Of a stretch of DNA of 12,420 nt, positions 6,274 to 12,420 are shown one piece after another; within the stretch, counting starts at the first letter, position 1, and each line of letters opens with the position of its first letter. The notes beneath the pieces are model-generated. The model was given only the letters and a program-made list of their open reading frames with translations. It ran no database searches and was not told the origin of the DNA. A program made the translations under genes and the position numbers. Source of the stretch: a bacterium (lineage in GTDB: Bacteria; Patescibacteriota; Minisyncoccia; Phycocordibacterales; UBA2163); NCBI GenBank assembly GCA_018648925.1, contig JABGQE010000015.1, positions 2,410 to 14,829 on the forward strand, read 5' to 3'.

Positions 6274-8100
6274 TCACTTACTTATTAACTTTTTCTCATG
6301 ATTTGGTTTCATTCCTGCTGCTTTCAATGCTTTATTGAATGTGCCAAAGACATTTACAAAGGTTCTTAGCGATGCATACTCACCAGCTTTACCTCTCTGA
6401 CTCGCCTCCGTAACATCTCCACTGAACGGCACTCCACCCAACTCTTTTGCTAAACTATGCAACATGAATATTAATTCTTTTTTAGAATAACCCTTTCTTA
6501 CATTAACATTCAACTTTGCCTCTATTAACGCTTTATTGAATGTGCCGAAGAGTCTTTTAAAAGTTTGCAATGACGCACACTCACGTCTCTCACTAGCCTT
6601 CATAACATCTTCAGTTTTTGGCGTTCTACCGAGTTTTTTAGCAAGTTTCTGTAGCAAGGGTATTAATTCTTTTTTAGAATAACCCTTTCTTATATTAACA
6701 CCCAACTTTGCCTCTATTAACGCTTTATTGAATGAACCGAAAATATTTGCGAATGTCTCTGCTGTTGCACAAACGCCTTTTTTACTTGCTTTATTCACTT
6801 CTCTAGTCATTGGCACTCTTCCTAACTCTTTAGCTAAATCTTTTAACTGCTGTATCAACACCTCTTTCGTATATCCTCCGCGGATTTTTGCTATTACGTT
6901 TAATACATCGCGGGCTACACTGGTAAATCTAATATTACCAACATCAATATTAACAGGTCCTTTCAAACCTCTTTCTTTCTTTACGTCTTTAACATTCTTC
7001 TTAACCTTGTTCCAAAATCCGTCAAGCATCTCTATACGCTCGCAATTTACAACAAAATCAAGTACATGTACGCACTCCTTTCCATCAACCTTCCTTAAAC
7101 CTCTTCCCAATTGCTGGAAAAAGATAGTTGAAGAAGCGGTTGAACGAAGAAAAATAACCACGTTTGTGTCTGGCACATCAACTCCTTCGTTGAACTTATC
7201 AACAGTAAGAATTGTGTTTGCTGTACCATTACGAAAGGCTCTTAATCCAAGATCTTGATCTCTCTGTAACATCTTGCTATGAATCGGTAAACTATTTGGT
7301 AAAAATTTACTAAGATGTTCACAATAGTAAACCGATGGACAAAAGATTATTGTACGAGCGTTTGATATCTGTGACATTTTTCTTTTGATAATGTCTGCGA
7401 TTTCTTTATCTCTCTTCTTTACAAAGATTCTTTTGTTCAATGCCTTAATACTTAACTTACCAACCGGCGTCTTTAAAAAATCAAGATTCTGTAACTCATC
7501 TGTAACTACTTGATAATCTACTTTTGATAACAACCCTTCCGCGAGAGCTTTCTCTATAGGAAAAGAAAAAATCTCTTTACCATATATTTCCCTGATGTCT
7601 TTCAGGTCAGTTCTGTCTGGTGTTGCTGTCATTGCAAGAGTAAATTTTGGCAAGAAGTATTCTAAGGTTGGCAAATAAGTCTCTGCATGTGAATGATGAC
7701 TCTCGTCTACAATCACTAAAGAAAATTCTTTCTGCTTAAAGCCATTCCTACTTTCTCTCATTGTTTGAAATGAGGAAAATAAAAATGTAACACGATGAGC
7801 TGTTTTCTCTTGACCGTGGAAGAAGCCATAACTTGATGCTCCTCCTATGATAGACCGAAATGTTACTTCTGCCTGCTCAAGGATGTAGTTTTGGTCACAA
7901 AGATACAAAACTCTACCACCATGTCTTTTTAGCCATTCTTTTGCATAAAATGCAGACAGTACAGTCTTACCTAGACCACTTGCCATAATCACAAGCGCTC
8001 TTTTTTCTATCTGAATTTTTGTAACCAACGCCTTCTTCTCTGCTTTTCTTATCTCTCTTAATGCATCTTCTTGATGATTCCTCTTTTTAAACTTAGCCAT
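6274..8100 (-). CDS. SF2 DEAD/DEAH-type helicase (ResIII-like) with three C-terminal HNH-associated repeats
   Basis: 608 residues, predicted DNA-dependent ATPase/translocase. Motif I ASGLGKT (40-46); motif II DESHH (132-136); motif III TATP (158-161); motif V FNEGVDVPD (303-311); motif VI QQLGRGLRK (329-337). This set resembles the helicase part of type I/III restriction subunits and UvsW/XPB-like proteins, but no nuclease or methylase motif is seen. Residues 408-599 are three tandem 64-residue repeats, each beginning GY(T/S)K and ending FG(S/T)FNKAL, resembling the homing-endonuclease-associated HNH repeat, probably small DNA-binding helical units. The ATG has Shine-Dalgarno AAAGGAG (8113-8107) 6 nt upstream and a TTGACA promoter, unlike most neighbours. 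A stand-alone defence or repair role is possible; no partner gene is evident. Confidence 0.9.
   Translation of the reverse strand: MAKFKKRNHQEDALREIRKAEKKALVTKIQIEKRALVIMASGLGKTVLSAFYAKEWLKRHGGRVLYLCDQNYILEQAEVTFRSIIGGASSYGFFHGQEKTAHRVTFLFSSFQTMRESRNGFKQKEFSLVIVDESHHSHAETYLPTLEYFLPKFTLAMTATPDRTDLKDIREIYGKEIFSFPIEKALAEGLLSKVDYQVVTDELQNLDFLKTPVGKLSIKALNKRIFVKKRDKEIADIIKRKMSQISNARTIIFCPSVYYCEHLSKFLPNSLPIHSKMLQRDQDLGLRAFRNGTANTILTVDKFNEGVDVPDTNVVIFLRSTASSTIFFQQLGRGLRKVDGKECVHVLDFVVNCERIEMLDGFWNKVKKNVKDVKKERGLKGPVNIDVGNIRFTSVARDVLNVIAKIRGGYTKEVLIQQLKDLAKELGRVPMTREVNKASKKGVCATAETFANIFGSFNKALIEAKLGVNIRKGYSKKELIPLLQKLAKKLGRTPKTEDVMKASERRECASLQTFKRLFGTFNKALIEAKLNVNVRKGYSKKELIFMLHSLAKELGGVPFSGDVTEASQRGKAGEYASLRTFVNVFGTFNKALKAAGMKPNHEKKLISK
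6304..6879 (-). repeat. Three tandem 192-bp coding repeats in the helicase gene
   Basis: The units are 6879-6688, 6687-6496 and 6495-6304, spaced exactly 192 bp. Part of the DNA is nearly identical between copies: 6469-6543 and 6661-6735 differ at only about three positions by eye. The other parts have diverged at the protein level. This points to recent duplication or gene conversion between units. Confidence 0.85.
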
Positions 8101-8106
8101 TTCTGA

Positions 8107-8206
8107 CTCCTTTCTTTTGAGTTTAGATTTGTTTGGTATTTATATTTAATTTTTAAAGGTCTTATAATTTCTTAAATAGAATACCTTATATTATTAAATT
8201 TGTCAA
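8107..8206 (-). promoter_or_regulatory. Helicase promoter, leader and Shine-Dalgarno
   Basis: Perfect -35 TTGACA (8206-8201), 17-bp spacer, -10 TATTCT (8183-8178), expected start near 8171. The leader is about 70 nt and ends in Shine-Dalgarno AAAGGAG (8113-8107), 6 nt before the ATG. This is a classical housekeeping-sigma layout. Confidence 0.75.
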
Positions 8207-8222
8207 GGGTTTAAGTCTGAAT

Positions 8223-8240
8223 GGCTCAAGTCGTTGAGCC
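8223..8240. repeat. Inverted repeat GGCTCAA-N4-TTGAGCC (copy 1)
   Basis: A 7-bp stem with a GTCG loop, 22 nt beyond the stop of the HExxH gene at 8262 and upstream of the helicase promoter. The same arms recur in the palindrome at 10238-10261. There is no T-tract on either side, so it is a poor Rho-independent terminator by itself. Confidence 0.6.
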
Positions 8241-8261
8241 GTTTGAGGTATGTGAAATATA

Positions 8262-9029
8262 TTAGATATTTTCTATTATCTTCCTATGCTTTTTAGCTTC
8301 AGCCCAACTAGTTTTTAGAAATTCTTCAAATGGCTCACCATTTTTTAAGTGTTTTTTATATAGGTCTTCGAAATGTTTGATCATTGTTTTTTTGCCGATT
8401 TTTACCTTTTGAAATACAGAATAATGCCAATGTTTATATTTTAATATTTTCTGGATATCTTTATTGTGATTTAGAATGATAGGGGCTAATAACTCACTTA
8501 ATCTCCAAATCAAATGCGGATTTTCTAATTCTTTTCTTTTTGTTTTAGGAAAAACCTCCATCCACTTTTTAAAATATAGGAAGTGTACTATTTCATGCAT
8601 TGCTATCGGTATCATAAAATCAGGATTCTTAGAACTTACATTAAAACTCCAACTATCTAAAAATCTGGGGAATATTGGAACTATAGAAACATACGCCGTA
8701 ATGATTTTTCTATCTGCTGGATAATCAGTTTCAAAATGTTCAGATAAAGTCTTAAGATATTCATCGTTTATCTTATCCCACTGTATTTGATATTCTTTAA
8801 CTAATTTTTCTAATTTCTTTTTATTCTTTTTAATAAAGTTACTAGAGTATTTGTGTACGTATTTATAATAATCGTCGGATTTTTTATCTTTTAGTATTTT
8901 CCCAAGTTCTGGATGGTTTTTATAAACCGTTCTACTCTTATCCCATCCAGTCTTTCTTAGTTTACAAAAAGACGTCATTATTTCCGCCTCTCTTTTTATT
9001 GTCGGTAATTTAAATTTTACTTTTGGCAT
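8262..9029 (-). CDS. Predicted zincin-type metallopeptidase (HEIVH)
   Basis: 255 residues, no signal peptide or membrane segment seen. AMHEIVHFLYF contains HExxH with H145, E146 and H149, the zinc-binding and catalytic motif of zincins. A likely third ligand is E179 in RLSELLAPIIL, 30 residues on, which would make it gluzincin-like. The N-terminal half (about 45-100) is highly charged, Lys-rich and probably helical. The family is not one I can name. The next gene upstream, 5 nt away, also has HExxH followed by a later Glu-Leu-Leu, so the pair may be distant paralogues made together. Very AT-rich. Peptidase activity is inferred from the motif only. Confidence 0.75.
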   Translation of the reverse strand: MPKVKFKLPTIKREAEIMTSFCKLRKTGWDKSRTVYKNHPELGKILKDKKSDDYYKYVHKYSSNFIKKNKKKLEKLVKEYQIQWDKINDEYLKTLSEHFETDYPADRKIITAYVSIVPIFPRFLDSWSFNVSSKNPDFMIPIAMHEIVHFLYFKKWMEVFPKTKRKELENPHLIWRLSELLAPIILNHNKDIQKILKYKHWHYSVFQKVKIGKKTMIKHFEDLYKKHLKNGEPFEEFLKTSWAEAKKHRKIIENI

Positions 9030-9034
9030 ATTGA

Positions 9035-9634
9035 TTAGTTATTTATATAAAATGACTTAAACTTATCTATGATAACTTTATGTCCTTTTTCTTCTACTAT
9101 ATCCCAAGCTTTTTTGTATGGCTCAAATTTCTGATCAAAAGCAATTATTCTTTTTAATTCTTCTTCATCATTAAGTACAGAAAGTAATAATTCTTTGTGA
9201 ATCGCATGGAGTACTATGTGGTTACGTACTTTTCGGCTACTTACATCAGGAAACATTTTCTCCCATATAGTACCTACATCAATCTTTTTTGTATTGTCAG
9301 TAAGTAAACGATGTAATATTTCATGTGTTAATAAGCTTAAAAACTTTTTATCTCTTACTTGTGATGAGATTACTAAAGGATCAGATATACCGCCCTTGTA
9401 ACCAAGTGCTAAATATACATCAATTATATTTGAATAAAACTCCAATCCTGTTATTTCACAGATTCCTTTTAGAATCTGTTCTCCAGAAGTAGTCCAAGTT
9501 TTTGCTACTTCTTCTATTGAATTTTTTAGATCTTCATCTGGGAGGATATCCCATTCTTGTGCTTCTACATAAGATTTGATTATAGGAGCTAGTAGCCATG
9601 AAGATTTAAATCTTATTTCTGGTAGTTTTGACAT
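9035..9634 (-). CDS. Predicted zincin-type metallopeptidase (HEILH)
   Basis: 199 residues, apparently cytosolic. LLTHEILHRLLTDN contains HExxH with H104, E105 and H108. The third ligand is probably E148 in HAIHKELLLSVL, 40 residues on; H139, H143 and H146 make this helix unusually His-rich. The C-terminus (about 155-195) is a charged helical stretch. I recall similar HE(I/L)xHRLLTDN proteins as uncharacterised in Patescibacteria but cannot name the family. It is probably first in a two-gene operon with the HEIVH gene (5-nt gap). No Shine-Dalgarno, and no -10 box 6-9 nt before the start like its neighbours; upstream TAATAT-like sequences 25-35 nt away are possible promoter elements but unremarkable in such AT-rich DNA. 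Confidence 0.75.
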   Translation of the reverse strand: MSKLPEIRFKSSWLLAPIIKSYVEAQEWDILPDEDLKNSIEEVAKTWTTSGEQILKGICEITGLEFYSNIIDVYLALGYKGGISDPLVISSQVRDKKFLSLLTHEILHRLLTDNTKKIDVGTIWEKMFPDVSSRKVRNHIVLHAIHKELLLSVLNDEEELKRIIAFDQKFEPYKKAWDIVEEKGHKVIIDKFKSFYINN

Positions 9635-9688
9635 AGTTTGTGTGTTTATTTATTAATATTAATTATTCTAATTTTATCGTCAGGCATT

Positions 9689-10195
9689 TCAAATTTTCAG
9701 CAACTCTTTTGCAGTATTAAGAAATAACAACGCTCGTTGTTGCATGTATGTGTGGTAAGGGTTGTTGTGTTGAGTTTTACCAACTAAGTGTATTGCTTTA
9801 TCTATATCAACCCAAATAACCTCAAAAACATCTTCAATTTCATGCTCTTCAAACACAGGTATGCCTTTGTTGCCGATTAATTTAGCAACATAGCAGTAAG
9901 TTTCATTAATAACGTCGCTTTCTTTTATCTTCTCAATCGTTTTACCGAGCTCATTGGTTATTTCTACTACACAGCCAGTTTCTTCTTTACACTCTCTAAT
10001 ACAACTTTCTTCTATTGTTTCATTTTGTTCAACACCACCTCCTGGGATTTCATAATAGTTATTCTTGATAGAATGAAGGATTGCTATATGTTTGTTTGCG
10101 TCTAAGACCACTGCTCTAGTGGTGACTCGGTTCTTAAGACGGGATGTCTTTTTATCAGAGACCTGTTTGTTGTTAAAAACTCCAAGTGTTTTCAT
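9689..10195 (-). CDS. Nudix hydrolase (complete Nudix box)
   Basis: 168 residues. The Nudix box spans 53-75 and fits GX5EX7REUXEEXGU in spacing: E59, then R67, E68, E71, E72 and G74, preceded by YYEIPGGG (47-54). The hydrophobic positions after RE and after the final G are Cys (C69, C75). The substrate is unknown; the box and the VIWVDIDKA segment (126-134) resemble general NDP-X/8-oxo-dGTP-type Nudix proteins. About 20 extra polar residues precede the Nudix fold. It is not closely similar to the Nudix protein at 4017-4442, so it is not a recent duplicate. TATACT lies 9 nt before the ATG. Confidence 0.92.
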   Translation of the reverse strand: MKTLGVFNNKQVSDKKTSRLKNRVTTRAVVLDANKHIAILHSIKNNYYEIPGGGVEQNETIEESCIRECKEETGCVVEITNELGKTIEKIKESDVINETYCYVAKLIGNKGIPVFEEHEIEDVFEVIWVDIDKAIHLVGKTQHNNPYHTYMQQRALLFLNTAKELLKI

Positions 10196-10204
10196 ATAAA
10201 ATAT

Positions 10205-10210
10205 AGTATA
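10205..10210 (-). promoter_or_regulatory. -10 box of second Nudix gene (TATACT)
   Basis: TTTGGTATACT, then 9 nt, then ATG. Same 11-base word as before the HAD gene; start of transcription expected within about 3 nt of the ATG. Confidence 0.6.
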
Positions 10211-10237
10211 CCAAAGTCTCTATTTTAAGCCATTTTA

Positions 10238-10261
10238 AACGGCTCAACGCGTTGAGCCGTT
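10238..10261. repeat. 24-bp perfect palindrome (copy 2), possible terminator of the BNR_4 gene
   Basis: The half-site AACGGCTCAACG is followed by its exact reverse complement. As RNA it would form a 10-bp stem with a CGCG loop. On the minus strand it is followed by TTTAAAATGG, a weak T-tract, 46 nt past the BNR_4 stop. It shares GGCTCAA/TTGAGCC arms with 8223-8240. It could be a terminator or a protein-binding site. Confidence 0.65.
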
Positions 10262-10307
10262 CGTTTGTGTATTTATTTATCATTAAAATAAAATATTACT
10301 TAATTTT

Positions 10308-11549
10308 TTATTTACTCACATACAGCATAAGTTGAGACGACAAAAGGGTGGTGTCATCCACATCTCTTCTTTTGTCTCTATGTTTTGGAAAAGTTTCCCA
10401 TGTCATAAACAAACCTGATTCAATAGATCCACACATTTGAACAATACGGGCATCGTTACTTGATGTAGTCGTTTGCTTATAAACGTCAGAAAGTGCTCCG
10501 TTTTCTTTTATAGAGAGATCTTCATTTAAAACCCAAACTCCTTCTCCATATTCCTTGTGTTTCCAGTGCTGGAATAACTCACCATCTACACACGTAACAG
10601 GAAACACTTCTATTTCTAAACCAATCGCGCCACGACCACGGAAATCCCATCGATATGACCAGTCGGACGTCTGATACACTTTCCATTTTTTATTCTCAAA
10701 TCGAGCATTATATAATTGAGTGTTTCCGTTTTTATCAAAATGATGATACGAAACAATTTGACGACCACTGCAGTCAAAACCAACCTTAACGCTACCGTTC
10801 AGTAGACCGCTCTCTGTTGAGACCGATTCAATTACATCTCCTTCTCCATTTTTAATTGGTAAATCAACCACATTTCCTGAGGCGGTGTACCAAGATACGA
10901 AATCTTTTGTCTTAATATAACTAGGTGTATGATTGGTTTCGCAAGCTGGATCTTCACGCCACACCCATACTAAATGAAAAAAGTCATTTTCTCCTATAAA
11001 AAATTCACTTGGATATGCGTTTCTCTCCGATTCGCCATCAAATAAAGGCTTGCTTGTGACACGACTCCAAGAAACATGGTCAACATCGTACATATTAATG
11101 AATGTATCTCCTCGTCCACTTCCGCCACTTCTGTAACGAAAAAATAATTTACTATCGTTATTAAAAAATACAGGGTAGGTACAAAAGTCTTCATTATCAC
11201 CGATCATCGTGTGTAAAGCTTTAAAGCCCTGTACTGACAAAGGTTTTTCGCTTTTATAATAAACAAGTGTACTGCCGTGCATATTCGCACTAACGTGTAG
11301 AAAACCTGCAGAGTCAATACCTAATGAAACTCCATTATGACTATCCCAACCTAATATCTCTGGCAACGTATGTTTTTGAATTTTGCCTGTTACAGTATTG
11401 TAGTCTGCTACGATAAGTTCACGATTTGTATTGTAATAAGAAAGAAATATATGATCTCCTTTTTGTAAGCAGGCAAAATGAACAGGATGACCAGCCCACA
11501 CATTGTCAATGTTTATTTTTGTATATTCAGTAATGTCTTTATTTTTCAT
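10308..11549 (-). CDS. BNR_4-type beta-propeller, PL24/PL25 (ulvan-lyase)-like protein
   Basis: 413 residues. The sequence runs through the pattern I recall for BNR repeat-containing family 4: WAGHPVHFA (18-26), ILGWDSHNGVSLGID (65-79), GFLHVSANMHG (82-92), FFRYRSGGSGRGD (136-148), NAYPSEF, FHLVWVWREDPACETNH (191-207), GNTQLYNAR (275-283) and WSYRWDFRGRG (297-307). H71 and H91 are 20 residues apart, like the catalytic histidine pair I recall in PL25 ulvan lyases. Members cleave or bind uronate polysaccharides and are usually secreted; this one has no signal peptide. The start at 11549 is preferred: an upstream ATG at 11576 lies inside the preceding terminator and before the TATACT box. Substrate unproven. 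Confidence 0.85.
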   Translation of the reverse strand: MKNKDITEYTKINIDNVWAGHPVHFACLQKGDHIFLSYYNTNRELIVADYNTVTGKIQKHTLPEILGWDSHNGVSLGIDSAGFLHVSANMHGSTLVYYKSEKPLSVQGFKALHTMIGDNEDFCTYPVFFNNDSKLFFRYRSGGSGRGDTFINMYDVDHVSWSRVTSKPLFDGESERNAYPSEFFIGENDFFHLVWVWREDPACETNHTPSYIKTKDFVSWYTASGNVVDLPIKNGEGDVIESVSTESGLLNGSVKVGFDCSGRQIVSYHHFDKNGNTQLYNARFENKKWKVYQTSDWSYRWDFRGRGAIGLEIEVFPVTCVDGELFQHWKHKEYGEGVWVLNEDLSIKENGALSDVYKQTTTSSNDARIVQMCGSIESGLFMTWETFPKHRDKRRDVDDTTLLSSQLMLYVSK

Positions 11550-11557
11550 ATATATAA

Positions 11558-11563
11558 AGTATA
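11558..11563 (-). promoter_or_regulatory. -10 box of BNR_4 gene (TATACT), decides the start
   Basis: TTATACT, then 8 nt, then the ATG at 11549. It begins directly after the terminator of the upstream gene, so the BNR_4 gene is an independent, probably leaderless unit. A weak -35-like TTGTTC lies at about 18 bp. Confidence 0.55.
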
Positions 11564-11575
11564 ACAAAAACAACA

Positions 11576-11621
11576 AAGGGCGAACAAATTTTACCTTTTG
11601 TTGTAAAATCTATTCGCCCTT
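11576..11621 (-). terminator. Intrinsic terminator after the 11631-12215 gene
   Basis: AAGGGCGAA/TTCGCCCTT (9 bp) and ATTTTAC/GTAAAAT (7 bp) form a long stem with a 3x3 internal loop and an 8-nt apical loop. On the minus strand the stem is followed by TGTTGTTTTTG. It separates the unrecognised gene from the BNR_4 promoter. Confidence 0.85.
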
Positions 11622-11630
11622 ACTCCTTTC

Positions 11631-12215
11631 TTAATGATTATGTACACAATATTGGTCCACCCACGTTTCTCCAAGGTGTGTACGGTCAACTCCAAGCGGA
11701 GAAAGCTTTTGAGCTTTCCATCCTGCATGGACTTTGCGCCAATGTCCGGGGACCCAATGATGGATTGGTCCAGTATTGGGTTTGTTTTTTGAAGTAACTT
11801 TATTAGTAGCTTCAATCCCAATCAAGACATGTTTGGCAAGTCCAAGCCATGTTTCCAAAAGAATACGTCGGTATTCTTTTATGGGAAGAACACCTATACC
11901 TCCTAGGTCTCCTTTGGTGCTTGGTGTGACCCTTCTTGAATTCCCGGAGTCTTTAAGGATAAAAAGAAACGTATGCTCATTAACATATATTATCTCTTTA
12001 AACCTACTACCACCATTTAGGCGGATTCTGGTAGACGGTGCCGGGTAGCGTAGTAGATCTTTGTGCCAAGACTTCTTGTCTTTGCACAATTTAATCACTT
12101 GCCATAAAGGTAGGCGATTAATCTGCTTTTCCGTCCACGCCGTCCATGTGTCCGTGTTCAGCCCGTCCTTTAGGGCTTTTAAACTTGCGTGCCAGCCATT
12201 GTTTGCAATTAACAT
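11631..12215 (-). CDS. Protein of unknown function, C-terminal HHWVPGHWR motif
   Basis: 194 residues that I do not recognise. No signal peptide or membrane segment. Residues 1-60 are Trp- and Lys-rich. The C-terminal part (about 150-190) contains HHWVPGHWRKV and, 25 residues on, ETWVDQY. It is reminiscent of small phage or plasmid-associated proteins ending in a (V/I)RGHWRR...W(V/I)xPHxRG motif, but the match is partial. It appears genuine: strong Shine-Dalgarno AAGGAGG (12227-12221) 5 nt before the ATG, an upstream TTGACA promoter, and a terminator right after it. Base composition is uneven, with about half G+C in 11701-11760 and 12001-12060, well above the AT-rich genes at 8262-9634. This hints at acquisition from elsewhere. 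Confidence 0.7.
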   Translation of the reverse strand: MLIANNGWHASLKALKDGLNTDTWTAWTEKQINRLPLWQVIKLCKDKKSWHKDLLRYPAPSTRIRLNGGSRFKEIIYVNEHTFLFILKDSGNSRRVTPSTKGDLGGIGVLPIKEYRRILLETWLGLAKHVLIGIEATNKVTSKNKPNTGPIHHWVPGHWRKVHAGWKAQKLSPLGVDRTHLGETWVDQYCVHNH

Positions 12216-12220
12216 TACCG

Positions 12221-12307
12221 CCTCCTTTTAAAAAGTTAAAAGAAATATCTATTTAATTTAAAGAACTATGTTGCCGTAATAGTAGCATATAAAGTATGCT
12301 TTGTCAA
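12221..12307 (-). promoter_or_regulatory. Promoter, leader and Shine-Dalgarno of the 12215 gene
   Basis: -35 TTGACA (12307-12302), 17-bp spacer ending in TGC, extended -10 TACTAT (12284-12279), leader of about 55-60 nt, Shine-Dalgarno AAGGAGG (12227-12221). This is the best promoter-plus-ribosome-site set in the window. Confidence 0.8.
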
Positions 12308-12314
12308 GCATGCT
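12293..12314. repeat. Inverted repeat over the -35 box of the 12215 gene, operator candidate
   Basis: AGTATGCTT and AAGCATGCT (8 of 9 pairs complementary) flank TGTC, and the repeat contains the -35 hexamer. Its position suggests binding by a repressor that blocks the promoter. The related word ATGCTTT occurs twice in direct orientation. Confidence 0.45.
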
Positions 12315-12420
12315 TTATGGAACTCTTAACAATAGGGAACTTTCCCTTTCAGAAAATTGAAGTGTTTCAAATCTCTGAAAGAGAGGCCACATTGAGAGCT
12401 GGTTTAAATTAAACTAACCC
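12315..12420. other. Non-coding end region with inverted repeats
   Basis: No gene seen. It holds a hairpin at 12346-12381 (outer arms CTTTCAGA/TCTGAAAG, inner TTGAA/TTCAA, 4-nt loop) and a palindrome GTTTAA-A-TTAAAC at 12402-12414. There is also a short GGGAA/TTCCC repeat at 12335-12346. No T-tract follows the large hairpin on either strand, so it is not a clear terminator. Its role is unknown and the region continues past the window. Confidence 0.4.

Noticed and set aside
6469..6735. Repeated DNA as a CRISPR-like or insertion element
   Set aside because: The copies are in-frame protein repeats with 192-bp spacing inside the helicase, not short repeats with unique spacers.
6728..7258. 176-codon open frame on + inside the helicase gene
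   Set aside because: Fully antisense to a clear helicase with conserved motifs; composition is a reverse-strand shadow with no promoter or ribosome site.
11550..11576. Upstream in-frame ATG of the BNR_4 gene
   Set aside because: It lies at the edge of the preceding terminator and upstream of the gene's TATACT box, so it would not be on the mRNA; the nine extra residues match nothing in the family.
11776..12048. 90-codon open frame on + antisense to the unknown 11631-12215 gene
   Set aside because: The minus-strand frame has a promoter, Shine-Dalgarno and terminator; the plus-strand frame has none.
12346..12381. Hairpin as an intrinsic terminator of an upstream gene
   Set aside because: No T-tract on either strand, and no gene end within the window that it would serve.

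Overview
The window is an AT-rich stretch of a bacterial chromosome that I infer comes from the Candidate Phyla Radiation (Patescibacteria, probably a Parcubacteria-like lineage). Reasons: short, tightly packed genes; a Mur ligase that lacks the usual N-terminal domain; many start codons only 6-9 nt after a -10 box, implying leaderless mRNAs; and a set of small salvage and clean-up enzymes. All genes read with the standard code (no UGA recoding is needed). The phylum call rests on gene character, not on a tree.

Layout. (1) 1-1894, core genes: a Mur ligase (MurE-like, cut by the left edge) overlaps ruvA by one base (TAATG). Divergent from them is rpsT (ribosomal protein S20), which ends in a strong hairpin terminator. 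(2) 1947-3572: a membrane-anchored protein with a cytochrome-d1-type beta-propeller that keeps three histidines alignable with the d1-haem site of nitrite reductase NirS, preceded by a His-rich domain, a Met-rich segment and an acidic segment. (3) 3580-6104, small enzymes: a low-molecular-weight phosphatase/arsenate-reductase-like protein, a Nudix hydrolase, a uridine kinase, a GNAT acetyltransferase and a HAD phosphatase. (4) 6274-8100: an SF2 helicase with three tandem C-terminal repeats of exactly 64 residues. (5) 8262-9634: two adjacent, probably co-transcribed HExxH proteins (predicted zincins). (6) 9689-10195: a second Nudix hydrolase. (7) 10308-11549: a BNR_4-type propeller resembling polysaccharide lyases but without a signal peptide. 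(8) 11631-12215: an unrecognised protein with a strong Shine-Dalgarno and a near-consensus promoter. The rest, to 12420, is non-coding and rich in inverted repeats.

Expression. Two styles coexist. Eight genes (ruvA, the d1 protein, Nudix 1, udk, GNAT, HAD, Nudix 2, BNR_4) have a TATACT/TATAAT-like box 6-9 nt before the start codon and no Shine-Dalgarno. The helicase and the 11631-12215 gene instead have TTGACA, a 17-bp spacer, a -10 box, a real leader and a good Shine-Dalgarno. Terminators or terminator-like hairpins follow rpsT, the helicase, the BNR_4 gene and the 11631-12215 gene.

No tRNA, rRNA, CRISPR array, insertion sequence or recognisable replication origin was seen. No gap without a gene exceeds 300 bases.
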